In this document: one piece after another, positions 1 through 10,979 of the stretch | Numbering within the stretch: position 1 is the stretch's first letter | Layout of the letters: every line of letters begins with the position of its first letter | Assembly: GCA_015039365.1 (NCBI GenBank) | Contig: WION01000320.1 | Span: forward strand, 1-58,879 | Direction: 5' to 3' | From: Amanita rubescens | Taxonomy: Eukaryota; Basidiomycota; Agaricomycetes; Agaricales; Amanitaceae | Length of the DNA stretch: 58,879 nt | Program-made: the position numbers and the translations under genes | The notes under the pieces: generated by a model | What the model was told of the DNA's origin: nothing | The model's database searches: none | Seen by the model: the letters and a program-made list of their open reading frames with translations, nothing else

Positions 1-461
1 TCATTTGGATGTAAAGCAGCCCATATCTGCATGAGTTTATCAATGTTGCCACCAGGCATTTGATTATGTTTATAAAGAAACTCTGCTAGCTCAAATTGAG
101 CCCTATTTTCAAAAGGTGCCCATGTTGAAGCTGGATGTCCACTGGTACTAGTAGTAGTATTAGTACTAGGTGGGGGTGGACAAGGGGAGCCTGCAAGCAA
201 TAAATTAGAAATAATGAATCATGCAGTAGTAGTAGTACTCTATGCCACACCATCTATCACAGGGTGCTTTTGGAAGTATGCACCTTGAACATCTTGCTTA
301 GACCTACCCAGTTGCTTTGGAGCAGTGTGCACACTCTTCTTGTGCTTACTATATGCAGATAGGCTGCCAAAGCCAACCCTGCATGCATCAGTGGCTGCAT
401 TGGAGCAATAATACTTGTGGGTAATTTTCTGGGTTGTCATAGTAGTACTAGGAGTTGCCAT
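1..461 (-). CDS. Plavaka-type transposase, N-terminal part (runs off window edge)
   Basis: Two exons can be read. Exon 1 (461 to 251) encodes a zinc-finger-like motif: a Cys pair spaced by seven residues, then a KHKKSVH motif giving two His. A 60 nt intron (250-191, GT..CAG) joins in phase to exon 2, which has a Thr/Pro/Ser-rich linker and then the peptides RAQFELAEFLYKH and NIDKLMQIWAA. An N-terminal finger followed by a W.PF..+..FE.AEFLY...M..G.ID.L...W block is what I know from Plavaka (CACTA/KDZ-related) transposases of mushrooms. The catalytic part would lie beyond base 1, so activity cannot be judged. The reading frame is open in what is visible. Family call from recognition of the N-terminal block only. 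Confidence 0.6.
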
Positions 462-940
462 CTGTCTTGAGAAAGAAAGTTAAATAAATCTTTGATTTCA
501 AAGCCATTCACCAAGGGCTTACATGATGTAGAGTTGGATGCAAGTGGTTAGTAGTACTACTGGTAGTACTAAGAACAAAGGGGCAACCTGAGGATGAGCA
601 CCAGTGCACTGGTGTGTGGAAAAGAGATTTGGGGGGAGAACAAACAGTATCATCAAAACGGACACTATTTAAGTACAAGGAAAGGGAATGTTCCCACAGT
701 GCTGTGATACACCTGATGATGTCCAAGTTCCCGGTGCAGTGTTATGATCCCACCAGTGATCAATTCCTCAGCACAGCTTACTATTAGTAAGCTGGTCAAT
801 GCTCATAGTACCAGCTCAGATTCACAGAAAAAACATGGGGGGCATCATGTAGACATTAGACATTGGCATACAGTATACTAGTTGCATTGAAACTGATATA
901 GTATGATGGTCCATATTGGAAAAAACCCAGATACATAGCC
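462..940. other. 5' flank of the transposase, no gene seen
   Basis: No supported gene. The stretch holds scattered AGTAGTACTAC-type short repeats like those inside the transposase intron and linker, which suggests it belongs to the same element. Confidence 0.4.
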
Positions 941-1025
941 CGATCACCGTGAACCGTCGTGAATCACCGTGACCCACTGTGGCCCGTCGTGATCCAGCAT
1001 GGCGCACGTGAACCACCATGAGCCT
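940..1025. repeat. Imperfect CCGTGA-type direct repeats
   Basis: A run of about seven degenerate 10-14 bp units around ACCGTGA/CCGTCGTGA is packed into roughly 85 bp, upstream of the transposase start. Subterminal repeat clusters of this kind bind transposase in many DNA transposons, so this may mark the element's end. I could not identify a terminal inverted repeat because the other end is outside the window. Confidence 0.5.
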
Positions 1026-1030
1026 CGTCT

Positions 1031-1560
1031 CTACAACATGAACGAGAAAAAGTCAGGAGAAAGTTGGTTCAAATGCATGGCAGAAAAAAACGAAGGCATA
1101 CTAGACATTACTACTAGACGTTGACACTTGAAGACCAATACCGAGAGGGGGACGCAACGAGAGTGGGTTAGGTGAAAATCTGGAAATGCGGGTGAACTCT
1201 CCCTCAACGAAAATTCATCCGCGCCCGCGTTCACAATCTTCGTTCCAGCCGACTTTCGTCTCCTCCTGTACCTCGCCGAATCCGACGACCGGCTCTTAGG
1301 CGGACTCGGCGGTGTTACCAACCCGCTACTCATATCGTGCCTGATGTGCTCCCCATTCGTGTGCTGCTGAAACCCGCCGGTGGTACCTTCATGAATCCGA
1401 GTCATCCACGTCTGTAGCGTCGTCAGCTGATGCCCGTGGGACGTCTGGGACTCTGGGTCTGTTGCACAGCGTTGACCGTCGACTCGGGGACTGATATCTT
1501 CTCGAGCCCTTGGCGCGCTTCGGCCTCACGGAGCCCACACCTCGCATCCGCCTCGTGTGA
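1031..1560 (-). pseudogene. Truncated duplicate of the coiled-coil gene's C-terminal exon
   Basis: The minus strand repeats the segment at about 2360-2690 almost word for word: peptides TWMTRIHEG, NGEHIRHD, SGLVT.PSPP and AGTKIVNAGADEF occur in both. Here the frame runs into unrelated sequence (stop at 1031). A small insertion (about 1450-1457) shifts the upstream part out of frame. The copy keeps neither the N-terminal half nor the natural C-terminus, so it is a non-functional partial copy. Confidence 0.75.
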
Positions 1561-1689
1561 TCAACTACTTAGGTAGTAGTAGTCTCATGGACATGTCACT
1601 TCGTTAATTTAGCGGAAAGGAATAAATACAAAATTCGTTAGCTAGAACGCGAATCGCGAACACAGCCTAAGGCAGCGATAAATACACAG

Positions 1690-1800
1690 AAAAAAAAACG
1701 AGGGGGAGGGGGGCATAGACATTAGACGTCGACACTTGAAGACCAATACCGAGAGGGGGACACAACGAGGGTGGTGTTAGGTGAGAATGCTGGAATTAAG
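1690..1800. repeat. Second copy of the 1085-1195 flank
   Basis: The string GACACTTGAAGACCAATACC and its surroundings (GAGAGGGGGAC.CAACGAG, then GTTAGGTGA) occur at about 1121-1180 and again at about 1731-1785. Together with the duplicated exon this shows a local tandem duplication with about 600 bp offset. Confidence 0.8.
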
Positions 1801-1839
1801 TTCTATGCATAAAATATGACCGTGAAACGAGAAAAAAAG

Positions 1840-3904
1840 TCAAGAAAGTTGATTTATTCGGGTTTTACCCGCCATATCACGGCAGCGGCTGCTACGCTTA
1901 GTACGAGCACACCGACTGCTTTGACCGTGATAATTGGAACCTAAGACAACGTTCGTCAGTGAGGATGTTCCGCAATAGAGCTTTATACGCACTGGTTCAT
2001 GCTCGACTCCTTTCTTCCGTACTTCGCTTTCGACGTCGTCCTGTTCGACGGACGAAGTAACGGACCCCGATAACGATAGCCGGTCGACGACAGGCGAATC
2101 TGGCGTCGCCAACGACTTTTCAGGGTTGATGATATGAACATATTCCTTGATCTCCCCAGCGAGGGCCAGCATCTGCTGGTCGTCTTCCTCGTCTTCCTCT
2201 GCTCGCTTCAACAACGCTACCAACTTCTGCTCCGCACGTTCATGGACATGACGAGAAAGTGGATAATTGTCGTCATTGGCAAGCGTCGCGTCCATTTTCT
2301 TCATCGCTCGCCTCTCTCGCGAACGACTTCTTGATCCTCCTCGGACGGGGGAAGATGCGGGTGAACTCTCCCTTGACGGAAATTCATCCGCGCCTGCGTT
2401 CACAATCTTCGTTCCAGCCGACTTTCGCCTCCTCCTGTACCTCGCCGAATCCGACGACCGGCTCCTAGGCGGACTCGGCAGTGTCACCAACCCGCTACTT
2501 ATATCGTGCCTGATGTGCTCCCCGTTCGGCTGAAACCAGCCGGTAATACCTTCATGAATCCGAGTCATCCACGTCTGTAGCGTCGTCAGCTGATGCCCGT
2601 GGGACGTCTGGGTCTGTTGCACAGCGTTGACCGTCGACTCGAGGACTGATATCTTCTCGAGCCCTTGGCGCGCTTCGGCCTCGAATTCTTCCCGAGCACG
2701 GTTGAGCCGCTCGCGTTCCTGGCCATTCTTCCTGGACAGATCCTTGAACAGACTTTTTCCATAGAATCTCGGTGAGACTCTTTGGGCTCGTTGAGGGAGA
2801 GTTGGATGGGTGGTGGAGGGCTGGAACTTGTTCTTGAGTAGATTTGACGATAGCCACGAGTGTATCGACTTTCTTCTCGAGAACCTGGATCGTGGCCTGA
2901 GCGGTAATATGCTGCGCTTCTAGTGCGGACTTGACTGCCAGCACAGCGCGGACTTGCTCTGATAAGACCGAAAGTTGCTCAGAGATCTCGCTGGTGTCGA
3001 CGGGCGCGGGAATTGTCCTTTCCTTTGGCGTTGGCGATAGGGATCGATGGGAGGAGGAGCCGTTCAGCATAACAGCGTGCATGGCCATCGTTGGTTCGGG
3101 CGTTCTCGGCCTGCCAATCTCTTCTCGTCGTCGATGCTTCTCTTCTTCAGTTTCAATATCTTAGTCCTGGATCTCCTCGAGAAGGTGCTGGTCCTCCTGC
3201 TCGAGACGGTCTTCGTCTTCCTCATCAATACGTTCGAGTTCCCCAACGGTAACGGTCGCGATGCTCCTAGCGTCATCGTCATCGTCCTCATCATCGTCAC
3301 CAAAATTACTTCGTGGCTTCCTCGAAGCGTGATCATCCTCCTTCCTGTCTGCCTCCTGTGCATGCTGCGCAGTAGAAAGAAGTAAATCACATTCGCGAGA
3401 CTCCATCATATCACGCAAGACACGCGTCTCCCGCTTAAGTGCCTCCTGTTCGGTTAGGATGGTCTCCAAGGCACGGATCTTATCGACGCGGGAAGCGAGC
3501 GAAGTTTGAGTGTCCTGCAACCGGGTTTGGATCTCCAATAAGGTTTCCGATGGGACAGCAGGTTGGGACTGGGGAGGAACCTCCGGTGAAGTGATTGAGG
3601 AAATGGACGCAGATGACTCCGTTGCCGCAAGCGATGACTGAGCTGGACAGACGGAAGGGAGTGCGTAAGGCGGAGGCATATTCTGCGGCTAAACGCGCTC
3701 GCGTCAACGTAGAATTCGCGGATTGAATAGACCTAAGCTTACCAGAGCACCGCCTAGCGTATCTTGGATTTCACCCAGCGAACTCGTCAAATTTTGTAAT
3801 TCCGCGCCCGTATCTTTGGTTTTTTGTAGTTCGCCTTGAAGCCGGCTGAAAATGAGTTCAAACGAAAGGCCGCTCTTGCCGGGCGGGCGAATGTTGCCGC
3901 CCAT
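1840..3904 (-). pseudogene. Coiled-coil nuclear-type protein gene, disrupted
   Basis: Reads as exon 1 (3904-3743; start MGGNIRPPGKSG), an intron to about 3689, then a long coding stretch ending at 1840. The product would have heptad-rich segments (LQDTQTSLASRVDKIRALE; LSVLSEQVRAVLAVKSALE), an Asp/Glu tract (FGDDDEDDDDDARS), and a basic Ser/Arg-rich part (GGSRSRSRERRAMKK). I recognise no family. It is broken: an in-frame TAA at 3161-3163 sits between LLEEIQD and DIETEEEKHRRRE. The downstream frame must shift by one base between about 2690 and 2870 to continue into EARQGLEKISVLES. A nearby partial copy carries a CAG Gln codon at the TAA position. Either a decaying transposon-associated gene or a gene with an unrecognised intron at the stop. 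Confidence 0.6.
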
Positions 3905-4334
3905 GCCACCATACCATACCGGTGAAACGATCAGAAGAAGGCCGATGCGGAAGTGCGTTCGGCCAAAGGGACTACGGAGGTCAGTCCGAAGGGAGTCTCG
4001 GGTGCAGAGAGGGTGCCGAAGATGAAGGTGAACGAGTGGAAGGTGTCCGAAGCACCGAGGAACGAAGGGAATGGAAGGAATCGAACTCGGAACGAAGCTG
4101 GGGTAATAATTCGCTAACTACAACTATGTACACAATGGTATATATACTACGGAGGCACGAGGTGACCATGTGATGAATCCTGTGCCGAGTCCGAGGCCTG
4201 TGCATGCGTCCGAACACAAACGATCATCCTCCGGGATCGAGCATAGGCTCGGAGTGCTTCGGGGAGCTTCGGAAGGTTTCGGAGATCGGTTCCAATGTAG
4301 CCGGAATCGGCTCGTTACACCGGTCAGACCTAGC
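3905..4334. other. Intergenic, no gene seen
   Basis: No supported gene. The stretch around 4240-4300 has a loose run of TTCGGA/TCGGAG motifs. Confidence 0.4.
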
Positions 4335-4513
4335 TCTCTCGTCATCGATGCTTCTCTTCTTCAGTTTCAATATCCTGGTCCTGGATCTCCACCTCGAGAT
4401 GATGCTGGTCCTCCTGCTCGAGACGGTCTTTGTCTCCCTCATCAATACGTTCGAGTTCCCCAACGGTAACGGTCGCCACGCTCCGAGCGTCATCATCATC
4501 TGTACTGGTAATA
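4335..4513 (-). repeat. Partial exon copy C of the coiled-coil gene
   Basis: Closely matches 3132-3290 of the coiled-coil gene (shared CGATGCTTCTCTTCTTCAGT and ATCAATACGTTCGAGTTCCC). It encodes the peptide around DIETEEEK without the stop codon that breaks the main copy. No start or continuation of its own. Confidence 0.75.
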
Positions 4514-4830
4514 GGATCGATGGGACGGGGAACCGTTCAGCGTGGCAGCGTGCATGCCCATCGTTGGTTTGGGCGTTCTCGGCCTGCCAAGCTCTTCTCG
4601 TCGTCGAAGCTTCTGTTCAGTTTTAGCATCCTGGTCCTTGATCTCCACTGCCCCCTGCCCTGGTTCTTCCGCTCGAGACGACCTTTGTCTTCCTCATCAA
4701 TACGTTCGAGTTCCTCAACAGTAACAGCCACCACACTCCGAGCATCATTATCGTCAAAGTTGCTTCTTGGCTTCCTCGAAGCGTCATCGTCTTTGGTTTT
4801 TTGTAGTTCGTGACTGAAAGTAAGTTGAGA
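4514..4830 (-). repeat. Partial exon copy D of the coiled-coil gene
   Basis: Matches 3041-3330 in order: GGATCGATGGGA, CATCGTTGGTT.GGGCGTTC, the CAATACGTTCGAGTTCC block and GGCTTCCTCGAAGCGT. It is then fused to a short piece of exon 1 (GTCTTTGGTTTTTTGTAGTT, also at about 3814). It lies directly after copy C in the same direction, so the array is tandem and internally deleted. Confidence 0.75.
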
Positions 4831-6793
4831 TGCCTTGACTGGCGGTGCATGAAGGAAAAAGTATCGTCAACGCTAAATGAAGACGTTGCCGATGAGATAT
4901 CCTCGGAATTGGAGACTACGCAAGGAAAAATCAAAAGGATCGACTAAGCCCCGATTGATGACTCTGCCGCAGTAAGACGAGATAGAGAGGATGATGAGGA
5001 TAGACTCTCGCTGTTGATTGTTCACCTTCACGTCTGTGGAAGATGGAGGGGAAGTAAAATACGTTTAGGCCCGCCAAACTCCCAACCGCGTCGGACTTCT
5101 TCAAAAGGGCTGAAATGGGCAAAGCCCAACCCAAAAGATTGTCTCGAATGACCGACATAGACCTGTCAGAACTTCTGCTCCGTCATTTTGCACTTAAATT
5201 CGAATTGAGACGAGGATGGGGCTGGGAAGGAGCTGTCTTATCCTTTGAGAAGATGAACAGGGTCCATACTCTTCTTCAGACTTGGGATTCGGCCAGTGAA
5301 AGAATAACGGACGGCGCTGGAACGATACCACTCTCGACTACCGGCTAGAGTTCGGTTGTGCGGCCAAGACAGGGGATGACCCTCCCCGAGGGCAGCCCGA
5401 GCCCGAGGATGTTGGATTTTCTGCCGAGCTAGTCGACATCATCGTACTGGGTGATACGCGGTTGGTTTCATAGATGTCGTGTTCTTCTCCTTCTCTTCCA
5501 GCTCCTTCGCCTTCGCAGCACTCCTGGTAAAGAAAAAAGGGCCGCGTTGCATGCGTGTGATATAATTTTTCATGGGTAGCGTTGACTTACGATGATGTCG
5601 TCGCTTTTGAGTGCGAATGGATCTGGCTCGACACCCGCTGGACTTAGCTATTCATTGTTGATGAAGGTCCTGTTTGGGACTTTGATGTACCCGATGGGAT
5701 CTGCACGTAGAGTCAGAAACAGTCCCTCCTACTACGAGAAGAGAAGATAGGCGCACCTCCCCGCCTTCCTCCCACGCTTCTGTGCACTAGAACTTTTGAG
5801 TCAAAGGAGCAGGTTTCGTCTTTGCGTTTGTCTGTCGGCCAATTTTGACATGCTGGTTACTACGAGCGATGTGCTCACAGATGAAGGACGGATGCTTTTT
5901 GAGACAGCAAGCGGAACCCTAACCCAATCTAGGAGTTGGAAAAGCGATGCTCGATGACGTCATTCGTAGTCGCGGTGAATAAATTTTCGAGAGTGGATAT
6001 ATTCAATAGTACGAGAAATCTAGCGATGGTAGAATGAGTCGACATGAAAAATTTAAGCGAGGATTTACATACCAGTTGATCTGCAAGTAGTAATAAAACA
6101 ATCTTCAGGCTGAACTTACAGTTGCAAAAGTTGAAGAGAGCCTGCCTAGGCGTTCCAAAACCAGGGCGTTATAATCGCCTTCTGTGGTCCCATGCCATCG
6201 AACGAAAGGAGAGGTATGCCTGCCCTGCCGGCGAGGGTCTTGTAAACCGTTGATTCATACTTGACTGATTCGAGACTGACGGCGACTTCCTCTCGTGTTG
6301 GTGCCGGGGTAGATAATAGATATCACCTAAGATGGGATGTCATAAGTATCATGGAGATCAACTGGAGAGAAAACGCACCAAACCGCCCCTTGAACCGATC
6401 TTCTGATCCAGAAATATTTCCCATTCACTCGAAGGTCTATTTGGCGAGAGTGACCAGCGTCCGTCGTTGAGTGCGGGTCAAGCTCTTTGCAAGGCAGGTT
6501 AGTAAGCGACCGTTACTTTTAGAGTGGCGAACCAGGCGATTGAGCAGAACAAGTAGCAAAGATCTTGATTAAGACGAAGCTGAGATGGGACCAAAGTTCA
6601 AGTTGTTTTGCAAAGTCGGAGCACCAGTGAAAGAGGTGATGACGAGAATGATAGTATGTAGTGAGAGTTTGCGCCTGCTTGGGCTGGGTAGTAATTTGAA
6701 CAGTCCGTTTGTTTATGACTTTAATCGGGCACCAGACAAAAACGAATAGTATAGTATTAAGTTCATTACCTACTGACTCGCTATCATACCATT
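4831..6793. other. About 2 kb with no supported gene
   Basis: Open frames are short. A plus-strand stretch at 5115-5460 reads through MGKAQPKRLSR..., then, in another frame, a passage ending ELVDIIVLGDTR, and could be a remnant exon. I do not recognise it and find no consistent exon chain. The rest looks non-coding. Confidence 0.4.
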
Positions 6794-9468
6794 CTATGCA
6801 GCCGGGGCCCTGGTATCCGACTCGAAGCCATTTGAATCTTCCTCGTCGTCGGATATAACAATCCTGGAGCGCCCTGAACGCCGCCCATTGAGGACTTTAC
6901 TCGCAAAGAGTCCTTTAAATGCCGTAATTGGCTTGTATTTTCCAGTGTACTCCATGGACTTCTGGAGGATTTGCTCCCACTTGGCCTCAGTAAGTTTGCC
7001 GACAGCTACCTGTAAGTCATGCGTCTCTGCACCCCATTCCGATGCACAGAAATTGATTGGATCCAGCACGTATTGCCCCGTTGACCATTGTTTAAGTGCC
7101 CGTTCAACCTTTCAGCAAGGAACATAAATAAGAATCGTGTGAGCAGGAAATAACGATGCATACAGCTACTGTGGCCAGAGCCAACGCAGCGCGTGGCGGT
7201 TCGGCTGAGTAGAGCATATCCGGCAAATGCAGGGTAGCTTCTATATAGTACGCAAGCGTGTTGAGAATGCATTCATGCTGGAAAACACCTCTGAGTTTCT
7301 GCAATAAGCGTAAATTACTGATAGTGGTCATATAGGGAGAAGGTTACCCACCTCACGGGTCCTTGTCATCGGATCCTCGATGTTGTGCTTATACATATAA
7401 GGGAATATGTGATCCTCCACCATGAGTCTCCGTCCGTTGCTGTTGGTTATGACTTTAGGTGGAGGCGCCGCCCAGTTAACATACTTTCTAATTCCCTCTG
7501 CAGAATCAAACAGGGGATCACCAGCGAAAAAGTCTTCCACTGCGCGCTCTGCACGATCAGCCAAGCCGCTACGGAAGTCATATATGTGTTGGCGCAGCTA
7601 AAATATAGCGAAAATGAGTCCAAAAAAGCGAAAAAAAAAAAGCGAAAATGACGGACGAGCGGATACACAGCATCGTCCTTTTGCGTGGGGATGTGCGTTG
7701 AATCTGGAAAAGTCTCTTTCCACAATGTTTGAGCGATCTCGAGATAAGCATTTGCATCCCAGGGTTCACCGAAACACGCGAAATGTCTAATGAAATGGGC
7801 GACAATGAAAACATTCCACTTATTGAGATTAATGCCCCGTGGAAGGTCATTAATTGTCCAATGTGTCTTCTTTCCACCTGTATCATCGCCGGACGGACGA
7901 TTTGACTGTTCGTTCGCGATCGAATGAGTAAAGATAATGTATGAAACACATAACTCACCCCAGCCGCTCGTTCTTGCCGTCGCTTAGCCTTCGCACCTCG
8001 GCTGTGATAGCCTACCGGTCGTCGTGCTGGGTCACCACGTCGGACTCCTGTGAACATCGTGTAAGTAGGAGTGCTGCTAGCGGTGAAGTGGAAATCGTAC
8101 GCGTTTCAGCTGATGCGCCTTGTGAAGACTTGGGGGCAGCGGGGGCAGGTTGATGGCCGTCATGGAGCGCGGCCTCGGAATCAGCGGGAGAGTGTTCTGT
8201 GGCACCCAAGTCATCATCTCGCGAATTATGATTCGACCGACGTTTCTTGGTCTGCGTTCAAAAATGTAAACTTGCTTTGTAGTAAGAAGAAACGACAGAA
8301 TTAGTACCTTCGCTGCTGCCGGGAGGCCTTCCTTGGGTTTGATCACGACTCCGTGATTTAAGGTGTCGTCGTTTGTCTGCGTTCAAAAATGTAAGCTTGC
8401 TTTGTAGTAAGAAGAAACGACAGAATTAGTACCTTCGCTGCTTCCGGGAGGCTTTCCTTGGGTTTGATCACGACTCCGTGGTTTAAGGTGTCGCTGTTTG
8501 AACCAGCGCCATGTTTGTCACCACCACGCAACCCGTTTGATAAGACCCTATCACTATCGTCCTTAGCTTGCCCATTACCTGCTGATTCCAACAGTCCCTC
8601 TTCTACATTGGCGCCGTCGCTCGCGTAGCAGTCTGCATCCGATTCAGTATCAGAATTATTATCTCCATGAGAATTACTATCTTCATGAAATATAACTTCA
8701 TTAATTAATGGTAATTAAAGTGGGTGCGGGGTCTTACCATCGCCAGAATACTCGCCTTGTGACCCTGCAGCATCTTGAGATTGAGATGGGCTAGGGGCGT
8801 TATTAGCGTGCCAGTCGAAGGTGGTACCGCTGACTGACTGTCGCAAGGAATTGGTTTCTTCGCCAGCATCAGGAGAAGGAGACTGAGAGCGCATAATTTT
8901 TCGGGACCTGATATACGGATCTCAGATACGTCAAAGGGATGTTAAGATAGTACTTACGGGACGGTGTCGTCAGGATCACTCGCGACCTCTCTGTTCCGCT
9001 TGATTCCTCCACTCGCCGTCCGTACCGGTTCTAAATCTGCTCTAGCGGAAGGATTTCCTAGCCCAATTGCTTTCGTACCGTGAGTAAGGGTCTCGTGAAA
9101 GGGAAGAGGCACTTACTGCCAGCAGTCACTGGGTTGTCGCCACTACGCGCATTTCTGCTCTTTGAAACTGGCGGCATAGGTACTGAATCTCTTTCCCCAT
9201 CTTCCTCTTGTAGTCGTTGAGCGGTCTCCTTGACGAGGTCCCTTGATACTACGTTGTCCGTTGTGCCTTGGGGGCGAGAATTAGGACATTTTTTTTTGGG
9301 ACGTGTGAGATTTGGCTCAGCGGATCGGGCAGTCAATGTCGACTGCCGAAGGCCATATGGCATGGTCTCTGTGGTATTGCTGTTCTGAATTAGACGTAAA
9401 AAAAGTCAGAAATATATATATATAAAAGAGAGCCTAAAGCGAACCTCTTGCTCTTCGCCAAGAGGCAT
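6794..9468 (-). CDS. DUF6532-domain protein (multi-exon)
   Basis: Start chosen at 9468 (MPLGEEQE), spliced into NSNTTETMPYGLRQ. The N-terminal half is low-complexity and acidic (EEDGERDSVPMPP; SDTESDADCYASD). The C-terminal half is a helical domain: WTINDLPRGINLNKWNVFIV, WDANAYLEIAQTLWKETFPD, LRQHIYDFRSGLADRAERAV, VFQHECILNTLAYYIEATLH, AVERALKQWSTGQY, ending in RIVISDDEEDSNGFES. The 'LR..IYDF' and 'ERAL..WSTG' blocks and the large fungal-only layout match proteins annotated DUF6532 in Agaricomycetes. Their function is unknown to me. About eight short introns (for example 7331-7290 and 7165-7110) join in phase. One exon is duplicated (see the repeat at 8251-8500). The acidic tail IVISDDEED resembles a SUMO-interacting motif. 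Exact 5' exons between 8.0 and 9.1 kb are approximate. Confidence 0.7.
8251..8500 (-). repeat. 125 bp tandem duplication of an exon-intron unit
   Basis: Bases 8251-8375 and 8376-8500 are near-identical, differing at roughly eight positions. Each carries the coding piece DTLNHGVVIKPKE plus the same downstream intron start and the string AAGAAGAAACGACAGAATTA. Both copies keep the splice donor GTACTAATTC. The predicted protein may therefore carry the peptide twice (KEGLPAAAK and KESLPEAAK). Confidence 0.85.
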
Positions 9469-10253
9469 TCCCGGGGTTGGTTCCCTTGCTTTCTGTCGTG
9501 AACGCATGAGAGGCTTGCAAGCGATCAACAGTATTTAAGCTCACCTGTAGTAAGTCCGCAGTCGCCCCGTCATCTAAGCACGGCCCTGTCTGACCGGTGC
9601 ATGTACTATCTCCGATTTCGTAGTTCAATCACTTCACCACAGGGCAAAACAGACGAGGGAAAAATCACAACGGAGCTATCGGCTTAATCCCCGCGTGCGA
9701 GAGATCTAGAAGAGCGGGATTGGCGATCAATGCCGTCGCGCGAATTCGGAACGCGAACCTTGACTGTTCAGCGGAAGGCGTTGCCTTGGACTTTTTCTGT
9801 TTTGAAGTTGGTATCCTGTACCCTGTCAGGTTTCCGCGGGGACATGAGGTGACATGCAAGCAGTCAAAAGAAACTCGAACTTACCACTGAGCTAGCCCTA
9901 ACGCATGAACCCATATTTGCTATCCAGGGAACCGTCATCAATACCGTAAACACATCTTTAGCACCGATCCCTGCCGTACAAGATAAGCTAGTGAAAAAAA
10001 AACACGGGCGATATTAGAAACGGCTCAAGCGCTTGGCGCCGGTTACTTGATATGGTGCGAGAATTCATGGTGGGTACCACAGCAGATGACGTACGCTTAG
10101 AATACCGTTTCCAAGGACGTGGCACAAATTGTCAGACCATCTTCAATTCTCGGGAGCTGTATATCCGACATTATATTAATTCTGCGCCAGTGATAGAGAA
10201 GTATATATACCGATAGTGACTTTGTCCTCCAAACCACTTCGTCCTCCATCGCT
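9469..10253. other. Divergent intergenic region
   Basis: Lies between the divergent DUF6532 gene (minus) and the small SIM protein gene (plus). No supported gene. A TATA-like GTATATATACC at about 10201-10211 sits about 45 bp before the plus-strand start. Confidence 0.4.
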
Positions 10254-10979
10254 ATGCCTCCTTACACGCTTTCTCTTTTGGAAGAACAGACAAGTCCGAG
10301 AGGACCGGGGGCATCATCCCGTGTCCCCACTCATTCCAACCCCGGGTCTGTTGGACTTGACGCCAGCTCGAACTCGAGCCCCGAAAGCGAAAGCCAGTCG
10401 TTCCATTGGACCAGCCCACCCCCGAGAAACCCACGGCCATGGGATAGTAAGCATTTCGTTTTCAGTGGCAAATGATCCCTGTTTAACGCTACTACGTTTT
10501 TCAGCTCCAGCTCCGTCCCAAGACGCGGAGGTACAGAGTGTTATTTCACTGAGTTCCGACACGGAATCGGATGTAGATGCACTAGTCGTCTCTGAGAATG
10601 TGGCTGGGAATGGTTCTGCCCCTCGCAAATCACCTTCACCGGAGGTTGAGATATTGGATGATCCGGCCATGCTGCAGCATAACCGCCGTAAGTTATCAAT
10701 GAAGCAAATACATGAGTGATTTGACTTACCTGCCTTACCCCAAGGTAACAGACTGCACCAACGTCTCTCGAGGTATTATCAACGCAAAAAGACGAACACA
10801 AAGACCAAGAAAAAAAGGCCTTCAGCCACGGCGGGCGAGCCTGAGGTATGTATGAGTCAAATTGCTCCAAACCAGTGAATTGACACCTACCTTATCAGCT
10901 TCATCTTCACGTCTTTGGGTACAAGTCCACCATCAACGTCACCGTCGATGGGAACGGAAAAAAGCGCCCCAGTGCCTAA
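10254..10979 (+). CDS. Small 185-residue protein with two SUMO-interacting-like motifs
   Basis: Four exons (10254-10446, 10505-10687, 10745-10845, 10899-10979) sum to 558 nt and join in frame to give 185 residues. The N-terminal half is Ser/Pro-rich. The middle carries VISLSSDTESDVD and, about 35 residues later, VEILDDP: hydrophobic cores followed by acidic or Ser residues, the pattern of SUMO-interacting motifs. Then comes a strongly basic stretch (YYQRKKTNTKTKKKRPS) that looks like a nuclear signal, and a short beta-like tail (LHLHVFGYKSTINVTVDGNG). No known domain is recognised. It lies between the DUF6532 gene, whose C-terminus has a similar motif, and the Spt5-like gene. A nuclear, SUMO-linked role is inference only. 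Confidence 0.7.

Noticed and set aside
5115..5460. Possible exon with MGKAQPKRLSR start
   Set aside because: Continuation needs a frame change without a clear intron, and nothing is recognised.
9860..9910. tRNA-like A box (TAGCTCAGTGGTAAG on the minus strand)
   Set aside because: No B box at a workable distance and no consistent cloverleaf; the D stem would not pair properly.
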